Shown here piece by piece: positions 63,996-64,000 of a stretch of DNA of 64,000 bases. The notes beneath the pieces are model-generated. The model was given only the letters and a program-made list of their open reading frames with translations. It did not search any database and was not told the origin of the DNA. The stretch is taken from the NCBI RefSeq assembly GCF_026242045.1, contig NZ_JAPJDO010000004.1, positions 248,001 through 312,000 on the forward strand. The letters run 5' to 3'. Every line of letters begins with the position of its first letter. Positions within the stretch are counted from its first letter, which is position 1. Source of the DNA: Mycobacterium pinniadriaticum (GTDB lineage: Bacteria; Actinomycetota; Actinomycetes; Mycobacteriales; Mycobacteriaceae). The position numbers were made by a program, and so were the translations under genes.

Positions 63996-64000
63996 CACCC

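Overview
The window is high-GC actinobacterial DNA, most likely from a rapidly growing Mycobacterium/Mycolicibacterium. Mycobacterial hallmarks are an antigen 85-family mycolyltransferase, a PGRS glycine-repeat secreted enzyme, a WXG100-like/DUF1023 pair, several acyl-CoA dehydrogenases and synthetases, a Ddn-type F420 enzyme, LigB, CtpF and a close Hrp1 homologue. No rRNA gene, complete tRNA, CRISPR array, transposase or phage gene was recognised.

Layout. 1-7.5 kb: a truncated acyl-CoA synthetase diverging from a luciferase-like monooxygenase across a pair of 15-bp palindromes; a decayed CAP-type secreted gene; a WXG100-like/DUF1023 hydrolase/lipoprotein cassette; a ThrE-type exporter; and a gene-free stretch with a tRNA-like 3' end and a terminator. 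7.5-12.6 kb: a CtpF-type P-ATPase, an ANTAR protein behind a DosR-like box, and a tandem universal stress protein. 12.7-19.5 kb: a coupled ThDP enzyme/carboxymuconolactone-decarboxylase pair, a DHFR-like reductase, and a secreted PGRS-endoglycoceramidase. 19.5-25 kb: a catabolic cluster (hydroxyacid dehydrogenase; amidohydrolase, class II aldolase, acyl-CoA synthetase and GntR regulator). 25-28.3 kb: an ECF sigma factor and small secreted or membrane proteins. 28.4-31.5 kb: a TetR regulator diverging from an EthA-like Baeyer-Villiger monooxygenase and a hydrolase.

31.6-37.3 kb is a second dormancy-type block: Hrp1 (CBS), a nested hairpin, a relic of an HspX-like alpha-crystallin, a three-domain ACP/adenylate-forming/acyltransferase protein, a flavodoxin, and an Rv2625c-like site-2 protease with CBS domains. 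37.5-46.8 kb: VanX-type dipeptidase, PAS-ANTAR regulator with a hexanucleotide repeat, SulP transporter, SOUL protein, SDR, two acyl-CoA dehydrogenases, and an antigen 85 homologue. 46.8-64 kb: kinase relic, YbdD/CstA, GNAT-AAA fusion, LigB, sulfite-oxidase-like enzyme, SDR plus tandem-domain FadE, SIMPL protein, MASE1-GAF-PP2C phosphatase, and the distal end of a [NiFe]-hydrogenase operon (HypC, maturation protease, a 39-residue protein and two accessory proteins).

How the genes work together (inference). CtpF, universal stress protein, Hrp1, HspX relic and S2P-CBS are homologues of M. tuberculosis DosR-regulon genes. Three DosR-like boxes sit before the ANTAR gene, hrp1 and the GNAT-AAA gene, suggesting a hypoxia or energy-limitation programme; the hydrogenase operon fits the same lifestyle. 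Most remaining loci serve lipid or xenobiotic catabolism.
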